Positions 24,498-31,491 of a DNA stretch of 37,210 nucleotides are shown here, one piece after another. The position numbers and the translations under genes are program-made. The notes beneath the pieces are model-generated. The model saw only the letters and a list, made by a program, of their open reading frames with translations. It ran no database searches and had not been told where the DNA came from. Origin of the DNA: an uncultured Bacillota bacterium (GTDB lineage Bacteria; Bacillota; Clostridia; Lachnospirales; Lachnospiraceae); NCBI GenBank assembly GCA_905200905.1, contig CAJKMA010000024.1:1-37210 (forward strand), written 5' to 3'. Position 1 is the first letter of the stretch. Every line of letters starts with the position of its first letter.

Positions 24498-24755
24498 ATG
24501 ACAGATAAAACAATGGTGTCAGATACTTTGGCAGGAATTAACGGAGAATTGGTACGTTATGGAGAAATGATTTCTCAGACAGAAAATCAGCAGTTAAAGC
24601 AAACACTGAAACAAATGCGGAATCAGTGTGAAATGTCTCAGGAGGAGATTTATCAGATTGCAAGAGCTAAGAGCTATTATGTTCCGGCAGCATGTGCAAA
24701 ACCAGAGGAAGTAGCTCATGTGCGTTCGGTACTAAGCCAGCCTTTTATGCAGTAA
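24498..24755 (+). CDS. CotF-like spore coat protein
   Basis: An 85-residue protein. The N-terminal helix pair is Gln/Glu-rich (EMISQTENQQLKQTLKQMRN). The segment SQEEIYQIARAKSYYVPAAC, followed by a short Pro/Val tail, is typical of coat-F-domain proteins (helical bundle ending in a Tyr-Tyr-x-Pro-Ala motif). TAGGAGGG (24484-24491) precedes ATG 24498. It is the second gene of a small coat operon that ends in a terminator. The final location (coat or elsewhere) is not provable from sequence. Confidence 0.65.
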   Translation: MTDKTMVSDTLAGINGELVRYGEMISQTENQQLKQTLKQMRNQCEMSQEEIYQIARAKSYYVPAACAKPEEVAHVRSVLSQPFMQ

Positions 24756-24776
24756 AACAGAACAGTCTTGAAAAAG

Positions 24777-24818
24777 CCTTTTGCCGTAGGTTTTCCACCT
24801 GCGACAAAAGGTTTATTT
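24777..24818 (+). terminator. Intrinsic terminator after coat genes
   Basis: CCTTTTG (24777-24783) pairs with CAAAAGG (24805-24811). Additional inner pairing of AGGT with ACCT brings the arms together, and a short T-rich stretch follows (TTTATTTC). This closes the coat-gene transcript at the start of the 383-base gap before recA. Confidence 0.65.
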
Positions 24819-24834
24819 CAAAAATAGAAAAAAC

Positions 24835-24863
24835 TTGAGAAATACAAAGGGATTTGTTATCAT
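24835..24863 (+). promoter_or_regulatory. Sigma-A promoter in the recA upstream gap
   Basis: TTGAGA (24835-24840) and TATCAT (24858-24863) are spaced by exactly 17 bases. Transcription would begin near 24870, just before a hairpin and T-run and well upstream of the recA promoter, so it points to a separate transcript. Confidence 0.5.
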
Positions 24864-24869
24864 ATAAAT

Positions 24870-24929
24870 ATATCATTTAGCCAGACATCGGAAGCACTCA
24901 GAGTTCCAATTGGCTAAACAATCTTTTTT
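24870..24929 (+). ncRNA. Candidate small structured RNA
   Basis: TTTAGCCAG (24876-24884) pairs with TTGGCTAAA (24910-24918, one G-U). Inside it GGAA (24890-24893) pairs with TTCC (24904-24907) across an asymmetric internal loop, leaving a 10-base apical loop. Six T follow at 24924-24929. With the promoter just upstream this would be a transcript of about 60 bases. It matches no riboswitch or RNA family I recognise. The 5-base gap between stem and T-run is long for a terminator, so it could instead be the start of a longer leader; a second hairpin, GCTTC/GAAGC, lies at 24935-24950. Confidence 0.4.
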
Positions 24930-25009
24930 CTATTGCTTCGTTTCTGAAGCGGGATTCAAAAATAAATATAAGTAAAAGAAATTTCATAAAAGGAACAGGA
25001 GGGGCAAAT

Positions 25010-25060
25010 ATGGCTAATTTAGTGAAAAAAACTTGCAAGTAAAACAGTTGACAATAGGTG
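25010..25060 (+). CDS. Possible 16-residue small ORF before recA
   Basis: ATG 25010 follows AGGAGGGG (24997-25004) at good spacing, one of the best ribosome binding sites in the window. The ORF encodes MANLVKKLASKTVDNR and ends at TGA 25058-25060. Its last codons overlap the recA -35 box. The peptide is basic and amphipathic-looking. It may be a real small protein, a leader peptide, or the surviving start of a lost gene. No relative is recognised. Confidence 0.4.
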
Positions 25061-25076
25061 AAAAATATACTATTAT
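25047..25076 (+). promoter_or_regulatory. recA promoter
   Basis: TTGACA (25047-25052) and TATTAT (25071-25076) are 18 bases apart, with the start of transcription expected near 25083. The LexA box lies immediately downstream. Confidence 0.7.
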
Positions 25077-25088
25077 AAGTCAAAGGGA

Positions 25089-25102
25089 CGAACATAAGTT
25101 CG
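25089..25102. promoter_or_regulatory. LexA (SOS) box of recA
   Basis: CGAACATAAGTTCG is a perfect CGAAC-N4-GTTCG palindrome matching the Gram-positive LexA/DinR site. It lies just after the predicted start of transcription, so LexA would block clearance of the promoter. Confidence 0.9.
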
Positions 25103-25138
25103 CGGTTCTGTATAGTAAAAGAAAATAGGAGAATGAGA

Positions 25139-26278
25139 ATGGCACAGACAATAAAAGAAGATTCCTCAAAAAAGGAAGTTTTAAAAAAAGAAGATAAATT
25201 AAAAGCACTGGATGGAGCATTGGCTCAAATTGAGAAGCAGTTCGGAAAAGGCTCTGTTATGAAGTTAGGGGATTCTGCTGCAAATATGAACGTAGAAACC
25301 GTACCTACAGGCGCTTTGAGCCTTGACATTGCACTGGGACTGGGAGGAATTCCGAAGGGAAGAATCGTGGAAGTATATGGGCCAGAATCCAGCGGTAAAA
25401 CAACCGTTGCTTTGCATATGGTTGCAGAGGTACAGAAGCGGGGAGGAATTGCAGGATTTATTGATGCGGAGCATGCTTTGGATCCTGCTTACGCGAAAAA
25501 TATAGGGGTAGATATTGATAATCTTTACATATCACAGCCGGATAATGGGGAACAGGCTTTGGAAATTACAGAGACCATGGTTCGATCTGGCGCTGTAGAT
25601 ATTATTATCGTTGACTCTGTAGCTGCTTTAGTTCCTAAGGCAGAAATTGAGGGAGACATGGGGGATTCCCACGTGGGACTCCAGGCTCGTTTAATGTCTC
25701 AGGCATTGAGAAAACTTACAGCACATATCAGTAAGTCGAATTGTATTGTGATTTTTATTAACCAGCTTCGTGAAAAGGTAGGTGTTATGTTCGGAAATCC
25801 AGAGGTTACCACAGGTGGTCGTGCTTTGAAATTTTATTCTTCTATCCGTATGGATGTAAGAAGAATCGAAACCTTAAAACAGAGTGGTGAGATGGTTGGT
25901 AATAGAACCCGAATCAAGGTAGTGAAAAATAAGATTGCACCTCCATTTAAAGAGGCAGAATTTGACATTATGTTCGGTGAGGGAATTTCCAGAGAAGGAG
26001 ATATCCTGGATTTGGCAGCAAATCTTGGTATTGTCAATAAGAGTGGTGCATGGTATGCCTATAATGAGGGAAAAATCGGACAAGGCCGTGAAAATGCCAA
26101 AAAATATTTAAAAGACAATCCTCAAGTGGCGGAAGAAATTGAGGGAAAAGTAAGAGAACATTATGGACTTGCAGAGGGAAGCGAAACCGCTAAGGCAGGA
26201 GAAGCTTCAAAAACATCCACAAATTCAGAGAACATGGAACAGGAACCCCTGTCTTTGGAGAATCCTGGGGAAGAATAA
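25139..26278 (+). CDS. recA: Recombinase RecA
   Basis: A 379-residue RecA. Walker A is GPESSGKT (81-88), Walker B lies in VDIIIVDSVAALVPK, and loop L1/L2 elements include GDSHVGLQARLMSQALRKL and NQLREKVGVMFGNPE. The C-terminal tail is acidic (ENMEQEPLSLENPGEE), as usual. ATG 25139 is preferred to ATG 25133 because AGGAG at 25127-25131 is too close to the latter. It is controlled by the LexA box upstream. It is followed after 12 bases by recX, its usual regulator. Confidence 0.97.
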   Translation: MAQTIKEDSSKKEVLKKEDKLKALDGALAQIEKQFGKGSVMKLGDSAANMNVETVPTGALSLDIALGLGGIPKGRIVEVYGPESSGKTTVALHMVAEVQKRGGIAGFIDAEHALDPAYAKNIGVDIDNLYISQPDNGEQALEITETMVRSGAVDIIIVDSVAALVPKAEIEGDMGDSHVGLQARLMSQALRKLTAHISKSNCIVIFINQLREKVGVMFGNPEVTTGGRALKFYSSIRMDVRRIETLKQSGEMVGNRTRIKVVKNKIAPPFKEAEFDIMFGEGISREGDILDLAANLGIVNKSGAWYAYNEGKIGQGRENAKKYLKDNPQVAEEIEGKVREHYGLAEGSETAKAGEASKTSTNSENMEQEPLSLENPGEE

Positions 26279-26290
26279 GAGGTTGAAGCC

Positions 26291-26905
26291 ATGATTGTTA
26301 CAGAAATAAAACCTGTGACCAAACAGAAATTTCAGATAGAACTGGACGGACAGCCCGCTTTTGTTTTATACAAGGGCGAGCTGTCTCGCTATCATATACA
26401 AAAAGATGAGGAACTGTCAGAGGAGATTTATAGAGAGCTTGTAGAGCAGGTGCTTACCAAAAGAGCAAAATTAAGAGCTATGCATCTTTTGGAAAAAATG
26501 GACCGAACAAAAGGAGAACTACGAAAAAAACTGGAGCAAGGTGGTTATCCTTCCATAGCTATAGAAGCAGCGTTAGACTATGTGGAATCATTTCATTATA
26601 TTGATGATGCCAGATATGCAGCAAGATATATTGAATTTCAAAAGGGTAAAAAAGGTAGAGCCAGACTGAAAATGGAGCTTTTGCAAAGAGGAATCGCTGG
26701 AGAAATTGTTGCCAGAGCTTTGGAAGAGGCCGAGGAAGGAATGGATGCAAAAGACACCATTCGTCAGATGCTCCAGAACAAAAGAAAAAGCAAGGAACCT
26801 TTGGAGGAAAAAGAAAAACAAAGGCTTTATGGCTTTTTTATGCGCAAAGGGTTCTCCTCCTCGGAAATTTTGTCGGTTTTTCGTGAGATAGGCGATAAAG
26901 AGTAG
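26291..26905 (+). CDS. recX: RecX, regulator of RecA
   Basis: A 204-residue protein built of three-helix RecX repeats: RAKLRAMHLLEKMDRTKGEL, DYVESFHYIDDARYAARYIE and GRARLKMELLQRGIAGEIVA. An N-terminal beta extension precedes them (VTEIKPVTKQKFQIELDGQP), as in Gram-positive RecX. RecX binds the RecA filament groove and modulates it. It is co-transcribed with recA (12-base gap). The TAGGAG at its very end is followed by a short GGAG..CTCC stem and T5, which may be a weak terminator. Confidence 0.92.
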   Translation: MIVTEIKPVTKQKFQIELDGQPAFVLYKGELSRYHIQKDEELSEEIYRELVEQVLTKRAKLRAMHLLEKMDRTKGELRKKLEQGGYPSIAIEAALDYVESFHYIDDARYAARYIEFQKGKKGRARLKMELLQRGIAGEIVARALEEAEEGMDAKDTIRQMLQNKRKSKEPLEEKEKQRLYGFFMRKGFSSSEILSVFREIGDKE

Positions 26906-26925
26906 GAGACAGCTCCACCTTTTTG

Positions 26926-26961
26926 TTGACTTTTTTATAAATTCAGTATAAAATTATACTG
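26926..26961 (+). promoter_or_regulatory. rny promoter overlapped by a perfect palindrome
   Basis: TTGACT (26926-26931) and TAAAAT (26949-26954) are 17 bases apart. CAGTATAAAATTATACTG (26944-26961) has perfect 8-base arms around a 2-base centre and covers the whole -10. A protein bound there would exclude RNA polymerase. Confidence 0.55.
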
Positions 26962-27001
26962 TTGTATTTGTACAATGAAAACTAAATAAGGAGGTGCTCC
27001 T

Positions 27002-28561
27002 GTGGCAATCTATGTAATAGTTGCACTTGTTGCTGTGGCTGTTACCTTGCTGGTTTCTATTCCGGTGACTGCAAACCTTTCTGTGAAGAAAAAAGCAGAG
27101 AAAGATGCAGAGACTATTGGAACCGCAGAAGTAAAAGCAAGAAGCATTATAGATGAAGCATTGAAAACTGCTGAAACAAAGAAACGTGAAGCTCTCTTGG
27201 AAGCAAAAGAAGAAAATCTCCGGACAAAGAATGAACTTGAGAAAGAGACAAAAGAGAGACGGAATGAACTTCAGAAGTATGAAAAACGTGTTTTGTCAAA
27301 AGAAGAGGCTCTTGATAAAAAAGCAGATGCTTTGGAAAGAAGAGAAGCCGAGTACACAGCAAAAGAAGCAGAGTTAAAGAAGAAAGAAAAGAAAGTCGAT
27401 GAATTACAAGGACAGAGAGTACAGGAACTGGAACGAATTTCCGGCCTTACCTCCGAACAAGCAAAAGATTATCTGTTGAAAACTGTTGAAGACGAAGTAA
27501 AAATTGACACAGCTAAGCTCTACAAGGAATTGGAGAGTAAGGCAAGAGAAGAAGCAGACAAAAAGGCAAAAGAATATGTAGTAACTGCTATTCAGAAATG
27601 TGCAGCAGACCATGTGGCTGAGACTACAATTTCTGTTGTACAGTTGCCAAGCGATGAGATGAAGGGACGTATTATTGGACGAGAAGGACGTAATATTAGA
27701 ACCCTGGAAACCCTTACAGGTGTGGATTTGATTATTGATGATACTCCGGAAGCGGTTGTATTATCAGGATTTGATCCAATCCGAAGAGAGGTAGCCAGAA
27801 TCGCTTTGGAAAAATTAATTGTAGACGGTCGTATCCATCCGGCTAGAATTGAAGAAATGGTTGAAAAGGCTCAAAAAGAAGTGGAAACCATGATGCGCGA
27901 AGAAGGTGAAGCCGCAGCATTGGAAGTAGGAGTTCATGGTATTCATCCTGAACTGATTCGTCTTTTGGGTCGCATGAAGTTCCGCTCCAGCTATGGACAG
28001 AATGCATTAAAGCATTCCATTGAAGTAGCTCAGCTTGCAGGTTTACTTGCAGGAGAGGTAGGAACAGATATACGAATGGCGAAAAGAGCAGGTCTGCTCC
28101 ATGATATTGGAAAATCCATTGACCATGAGGTGGAAGGATCCCATATTCAGATTGGTGCTGACTTATGTAAAAAATATAAAGAATCACAGAGTGTAATCAA
28201 TGCAGTAGAATCCCATCACGGAGATGTGGAGCCAACGTCATTGGTGGCATGTATTGTACAGGCTGCAGATGCAATTTCAGCTGCAAGACCAGGTGCAAGA
28301 AGAGAAACTTTAGAAACCTATACCAACAGATTAAAACAACTAGAAGACATTACAAACTCCTTTAAGGGAGTAGATAAATCTTTTGCTATTCAGGCAGGAA
28401 GGGAAATTCGCGTTATGGTAGTGCCAGAGCATGTTACAGATGCTGATATGGTATTACTAGCAAGAGATATTTCCAAACAGATTGAAGCTGAACTGGAATA
28501 TCCAGGACAGATTAAAGTGAATGTAATTCGTGAATCACGGGTAGTAGATTACGCCAAGTGA
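27002..28561 (+). CDS. rny: Ribonuclease Y
   Basis: A 519-residue membrane-anchored endoribonuclease that initiates mRNA decay in Firmicutes. It has an N-terminal transmembrane helix (about 2-24), a long charged coiled coil (about 30-190), a KH domain (KGRIIGREGRNIRTLETLTG) and an HD domain with AGLLHDIGKSIDHE and VESHHGDVEP, whose His-Asp residues bind metal. GTG 27002 follows TAAGGAGGTG (26988-26997) and gives the family start MAIYVIVALVA. It has its own promoter and terminator, so it is a single-gene unit. Confidence 0.95.
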   Translation: MAIYVIVALVAVAVTLLVSIPVTANLSVKKKAEKDAETIGTAEVKARSIIDEALKTAETKKREALLEAKEENLRTKNELEKETKERRNELQKYEKRVLSKEEALDKKADALERREAEYTAKEAELKKKEKKVDELQGQRVQELERISGLTSEQAKDYLLKTVEDEVKIDTAKLYKELESKAREEADKKAKEYVVTAIQKCAADHVAETTISVVQLPSDEMKGRIIGREGRNIRTLETLTGVDLIIDDTPEAVVLSGFDPIRREVARIALEKLIVDGRIHPARIEEMVEKAQKEVETMMREEGEAAALEVGVHGIHPELIRLLGRMKFRSSYGQNALKHSIEVAQLAGLLAGEVGTDIRMAKRAGLLHDIGKSIDHEVEGSHIQIGADLCKKYKESQSVINAVESHHGDVEPTSLVACIVQAADAISAARPGARRETLETYTNRLKQLEDITNSFKGVDKSFAIQAGREIRVMVVPEHVTDADMVLLARDISKQIEAELEYPGQIKVNVIRESRVVDYAK

Positions 28562-28585
28562 TGATATCGGCTTAGAAGGCTTACA

Positions 28586-28619
28586 AAAGACCTGCATAAT
28601 TTTATGTCAGGTCTTTTTT
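28586..28619 (+). terminator. Intrinsic terminator after rny
   Basis: AAAGACCTG (28586-28594) pairs with CAGGTCTTT with further CATAA/TTATG pairing inside, followed by a T-run to 28619. It is a strong stem. Confidence 0.88.
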
Positions 28620-28655
28620 CTATGGAAAAAACATAAACTATACAGGGTGAAGAGA

Positions 28656-29225
28656 ATGAAAAAATATCTAAAATTGTTTTTCAGTCTGTATGCGGCAGGT
28701 CTAATTGTTGGAGTTTTATGTTGTAATTTCTATATAAGGGAAAAAGGATATCAGACAAGTTTACTTCCTGTTTACCTGGTCTCGTTTTCTACTTTGTTAG
28801 AAGGAAGAGAATATCTTTTTGGAACTCTTTTGATGAAAAGAGGAGCTTTCTTTTTATGCGGAGTAATTTGTGGTCTGACACCTTTTGGACTTCCCATGAT
28901 TGTGACCAGTCTTTTGTGGTTTGGTTTTTTGGGAGGAAATCTGATAACTCTTTTTTTAGTAGAATACGGATTAAGGGGAATGGGAATTGCAGGCTTATGT
29001 TTCTTTCCTCAAATTCTTTTTTATCTGCCAGGGTGGCTGTTCTTTTTCTTTTTGGTGGCACAGATGAGTCAGAAATTCTGGGGAAGTAAAAAAAGGGAAG
29101 CGTCAGAGTATAAAGCATATTTCTTTTTTCTTACAGGTGTTCTGATTTGTTTGCTTTTGGGAATATGGATGGAAAGTTATGTTAATCAAAATCTTCTGTT
29201 TCATGTTTTAGAGAAATGGCTTTAA
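28656..29225 (+). CDS. spoIIM: Stage II sporulation protein M (SpoIIM)
   Basis: A 189-residue membrane protein with about five hydrophobic helices (KLFFSLYAAGLIVGVLCCNF at the start, YFFFLTGVLICLLLGIWMES at the end) and the SpoIIM/DUF95 pattern of small residues in the middle (GLTPFGLPMIVTSLLWFGFL). SpoIIM, with SpoIID and SpoIIP, drives engulfment of the forespore. spoIIM next to xerD is a recurring clostridial order. ATG 28656 is preferred to GTG 28647, since AGGGTGA (28644-28650) then serves as ribosome binding site. Family assignment rests on hydrophobic pattern plus context. Confidence 0.75.
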   Translation: MKKYLKLFFSLYAAGLIVGVLCCNFYIREKGYQTSLLPVYLVSFSTLLEGREYLFGTLLMKRGAFFLCGVICGLTPFGLPMIVTSLLWFGFLGGNLITLFLVEYGLRGMGIAGLCFFPQILFYLPGWLFFFFLVAQMSQKFWGSKKREASEYKAYFFFLTGVLICLLLGIWMESYVNQNLLFHVLEKWL

Positions 29226-29253
29226 GTTTACAAAAAATTAACAATTATAAGTT

Positions 29254-29267
29254 TACCACATGTGGTA
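29254..29267. repeat. Perfect 14-base palindrome TACCACATGTGGTA
   Basis: This self-complementary site lies in the spoIIM-xerD gap, 29 bases after spoIIM and about 80 before the xerD -35. It has no T-run, so it is more likely a protein-binding site than a terminator. Confidence 0.5.
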
Positions 29268-29347
29268 TAAGGGGAGAAAAAAACTTTCGATATGTTGTGG
29301 GTATCAGGAAAAACCCTGAAAAATAAGGATTTTTGTTAAATTTGGGT

Positions 29348-29377
29348 TTGATTTTTGTATCCTAGTTGATATATAAT
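29348..29377 (+). promoter_or_regulatory. xerD promoter
   Basis: TTGATT (29348-29353) and TATAAT (29372-29377) are 18 bases apart and lie 31 bases before the gene, with GAAGGGG as the ribosome binding site. Confidence 0.65.
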
Positions 29378-29408
29378 CGAGATATGCCTATAAGAAGGGG
29401 AATAAATT

Positions 29409-30293
29409 ATGAAGTGCGAAATACAAGAGTTTATCGGCTATTTACATAATACCAGAGGCACTTCGAAAAATACAGAGATTTCCTATGAACGTGATTTAAG
29501 GAAATTAGAGCAGTTTTTGATGAGAGAGGGAATTCAAGATGTAGACCAGGTAACGACTACGATTTTGAATTCTTATATCATGTATATGGAAAGAGAGCAG
29601 TTTGCACCATCTTCCATATCTAGGAGCATTGCTTCTATTCGAGCATTTTTTCAATACTTGTGCCAGAAAAACGGATGGAAGGAAAATCCTGCGGAAACAT
29701 TAAAAGCACCGAAGATTGAGAAAAAAATGCCCGGTATTCTTAGTGTAGAGGAAGTAGACTTGCTTTTACAGCAGCCGAAAGCGAATACAGCTAAGGGAAT
29801 CCGTGACAGAGCTATGCTGGAACTGCTATATGCCACTGGTATCCGTGTGAGTGAATTGATTCATCTCACCTTAAAAGACTTAAATTTAAAATTGGGATAT
29901 ATTACATGCAGCGGCAGTGATAAGGAGCGAGTGATTCCCTTCGGAAGCACAGCTAAAAGAGCAGTAGAGTATTATATGGAAGGTGCCAGGGAAGAATTAA
30001 TTGGAGGAAAACCCAATGAGTTGCTGTTTGTAAATTGTTCAGGGAAAGAAATGAGCAGGCAAGGATTTTGGAAAGTACTAAAAAGTTATGCAGCAGCAGC
30101 TGGCATTCAGCAAGATATTACACCTCATACCTTGCGTCATTCTTTTGCAGCGCATCTGGTACAAAATGGTGCCGATTTAAAAAGTGTGCAGGAGATGATG
30201 GGCCATTCTGACATTTCCACCACTCAGATTTATATGAATATAAATGTAAATAAAATTAGAGATGTGTATATGAAAGCACATCCTAGAAAATAA
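29409..30293 (+). CDS. xerD: Tyrosine recombinase XerD
   Basis: A 294-residue recombinase that resolves chromosome dimers at dif. The N-terminal SAM-like core-binding domain spans about 1-90. The catalytic residues are all present: Arg146 (ATGIRVSEL), Lys172, His240 and Arg243 (HTLRHSFAAHL), His266 (MMGHSDISTTQIY) and the nucleophile Tyr275. The length equals that of housekeeping XerC/XerD, and the spoIIM neighbour supports XerD rather than a phage or ICE integrase. It has its own promoter and a terminator directly after the stop. Confidence 0.9.
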   Translation: MKCEIQEFIGYLHNTRGTSKNTEISYERDLRKLEQFLMREGIQDVDQVTTTILNSYIMYMEREQFAPSSISRSIASIRAFFQYLCQKNGWKENPAETLKAPKIEKKMPGILSVEEVDLLLQQPKANTAKGIRDRAMLELLYATGIRVSELIHLTLKDLNLKLGYITCSGSDKERVIPFGSTAKRAVEYYMEGAREELIGGKPNELLFVNCSGKEMSRQGFWKVLKSYAAAAGIQQDITPHTLRHSFAAHLVQNGADLKSVQEMMGHSDISTTQIYMNINVNKIRDVYMKAHPRK

Positions 30294-30295
30294 AG

Positions 30296-30325
30296 AAAGA
30301 ACTGTCGTGTGGCAGTTCTTTTTTT
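30296..30325 (+). terminator. Terminator between convergent xerD and DAHP synthase
   Basis: AAAGAACTG (30296-30304) pairs with CAGTTCTTT (30313-30321) and is followed by a T-run. On the minus strand the same stem is followed by a T-rich TTCTTTATTTTC, so it may work in both directions. Confidence 0.85.
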
Positions 30326-30341
30326 ATTTTCTGATTAAGTA

Positions 30342-31373
30342 TTAGCAGAGCTCTGCAATTGTATAAATGAGTTTTTCGGTATCTTCCCATCCAAGGCATG
30401 GATCTGTAATGGATTTTCCATAAATATGGTTCGGGCCGATTTTTTGATTACCCTCTACCAAATAACTTTCAATCATAACACCTTTTACCAGATTCTGAAT
30501 ATCTTTAGAAACCAGACGGCTGTGAAGCACTTCTTTTACAATACGAATCTGCTGTTTATATTGTTTACCAGAGTTTGAGTGGTTTGCATCAATAATAGCA
30601 GCTGGATTTTCCAGATTTTTCTGATCATACATATCCAAAAGACGCTGTAAATCTTCGTAGTGATAATTAGGAATCGTGTTTCCATGCTTGCTGACTGCGC
30701 CTCTTAAAATGGTGTGGGTAAGAGGATTCCCCTCTGTGACAACTTCCCAGCCTCTGGAAATAAAGTCATGACTGCCTTGACCGGCAATTACAGAATTTAA
30801 CATAACCGAAAAATCACCGCTGGTAGGATTTTTCATTCCAACAGGAATGTCCAGACCACTGACCATAAGGCGATGCTCTTGATTTTCTACAGAGCGGGCA
30901 CCAATGGCAACATAGGAAAGCAAATCAGAAAGATAGTGCCAGTTGTCCGGATAAAGCATTTCATCAGCAGAAGTTAGGCCGGTTTCTGCCAGGGAGCGCA
31001 GGTGCATGTGGCGGATTGCCAGAATTCCGGCTAGCATATCTGGTTTTGCTTCTGGATCTGGCTGATGCAGCATACCTTTATAGCCTTCTCCGGTGGTGCG
31101 GGGTTTATTAGTATAAATGCGGGGAATCAGAACCAGACGTTCCTCTACTTTTTCCTGTATTGCTGCCAAACGGCTGGTATATTCACATACAGAATCTTCA
31201 TTATCTGCAGAGCAGGGACCAACAATCACTAGAAATTTATCAGATTTTCCAGTAAAAATAGCTTGAATCTCCTGGTCTCGTTTTTCTTTTACCTTTTTCA
31301 GCGCTTCCGAAATTGGCACCTGTTCTTTTACTTCATCAGGTGTGGGAAGCTGTTTTACAAATTTAAAACTCAT
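30342..31373 (-). CDS. aroF: 3-deoxy-7-phosphoheptulonate (DAHP) synthase, class I
   Basis: A 343-residue enzyme that condenses PEP and erythrose 4-phosphate, the first step of aromatic amino acid synthesis. VGPCSADNED (with Cys54 as metal ligand), NKPRTTGEGYKG (substrate-binding Lys-Pro-Arg-Thr), GARSVENQEHR and IDANHSNSGK are the class I-alpha (AroF/G/H) motifs. The paralogue type and feedback specificity cannot be told from this, so the symbol is generic. It is the only aromatic gene here, has its own promoter, and no T-box or trp-type leader is visible in its short 5' region. Confidence 0.93.
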   Translation of the reverse strand: MSFKFVKQLPTPDEVKEQVPISEALKKVKEKRDQEIQAIFTGKSDKFLVIVGPCSADNEDSVCEYTSRLAAIQEKVEERLVLIPRIYTNKPRTTGEGYKGMLHQPDPEAKPDMLAGILAIRHMHLRSLAETGLTSADEMLYPDNWHYLSDLLSYVAIGARSVENQEHRLMVSGLDIPVGMKNPTSGDFSVMLNSVIAGQGSHDFISRGWEVVTEGNPLTHTILRGAVSKHGNTIPNYHYEDLQRLLDMYDQKNLENPAAIIDANHSNSGKQYKQQIRIVKEVLHSRLVSKDIQNLVKGVMIESYLVEGNQKIGPNHIYGKSITDPCLGWEDTEKLIYTIAELC

Positions 31374-31421
31374 GATGTCTCCTTCTTATTTCATGTAAAA
31401 ATCTATGCTAGTACGACAAAA

Positions 31422-31450
31422 ATTATAATACAAGAAAGAACAAATGTCGA
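31422..31450 (-). promoter_or_regulatory. Promoter of the DAHP synthase gene
   Basis: On the minus strand TCGACA (31450-31445) and TATAAT (31427-31422) are 17 bases apart, giving a leader of about 40 bases with AAGGAG before the start codon. Confidence 0.65.
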
Positions 31451-31491
31451 TAGTTTTTGAAAAGATACTTTAGGAATTTAAATGGATAAAT

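Noticed and set aside
24870..24960. Known riboswitch (c-di-GMP, preQ1, SAM or similar) before recA
   Set aside because: None of the conserved core bases of these families could be found; only hairpins are seen.
28632..28639. CATAAACT as a sigma-E -10 for spoIIM
   Set aside because: It lacks a matching -35 and would place the transcript start almost on the ribosome binding site.
29409..30293. Integrase of a mobile element
   Set aside because: Length, motif set and the spoIIM neighbour fit chromosomal XerD; no attachment-site repeats or element genes are adjacent.
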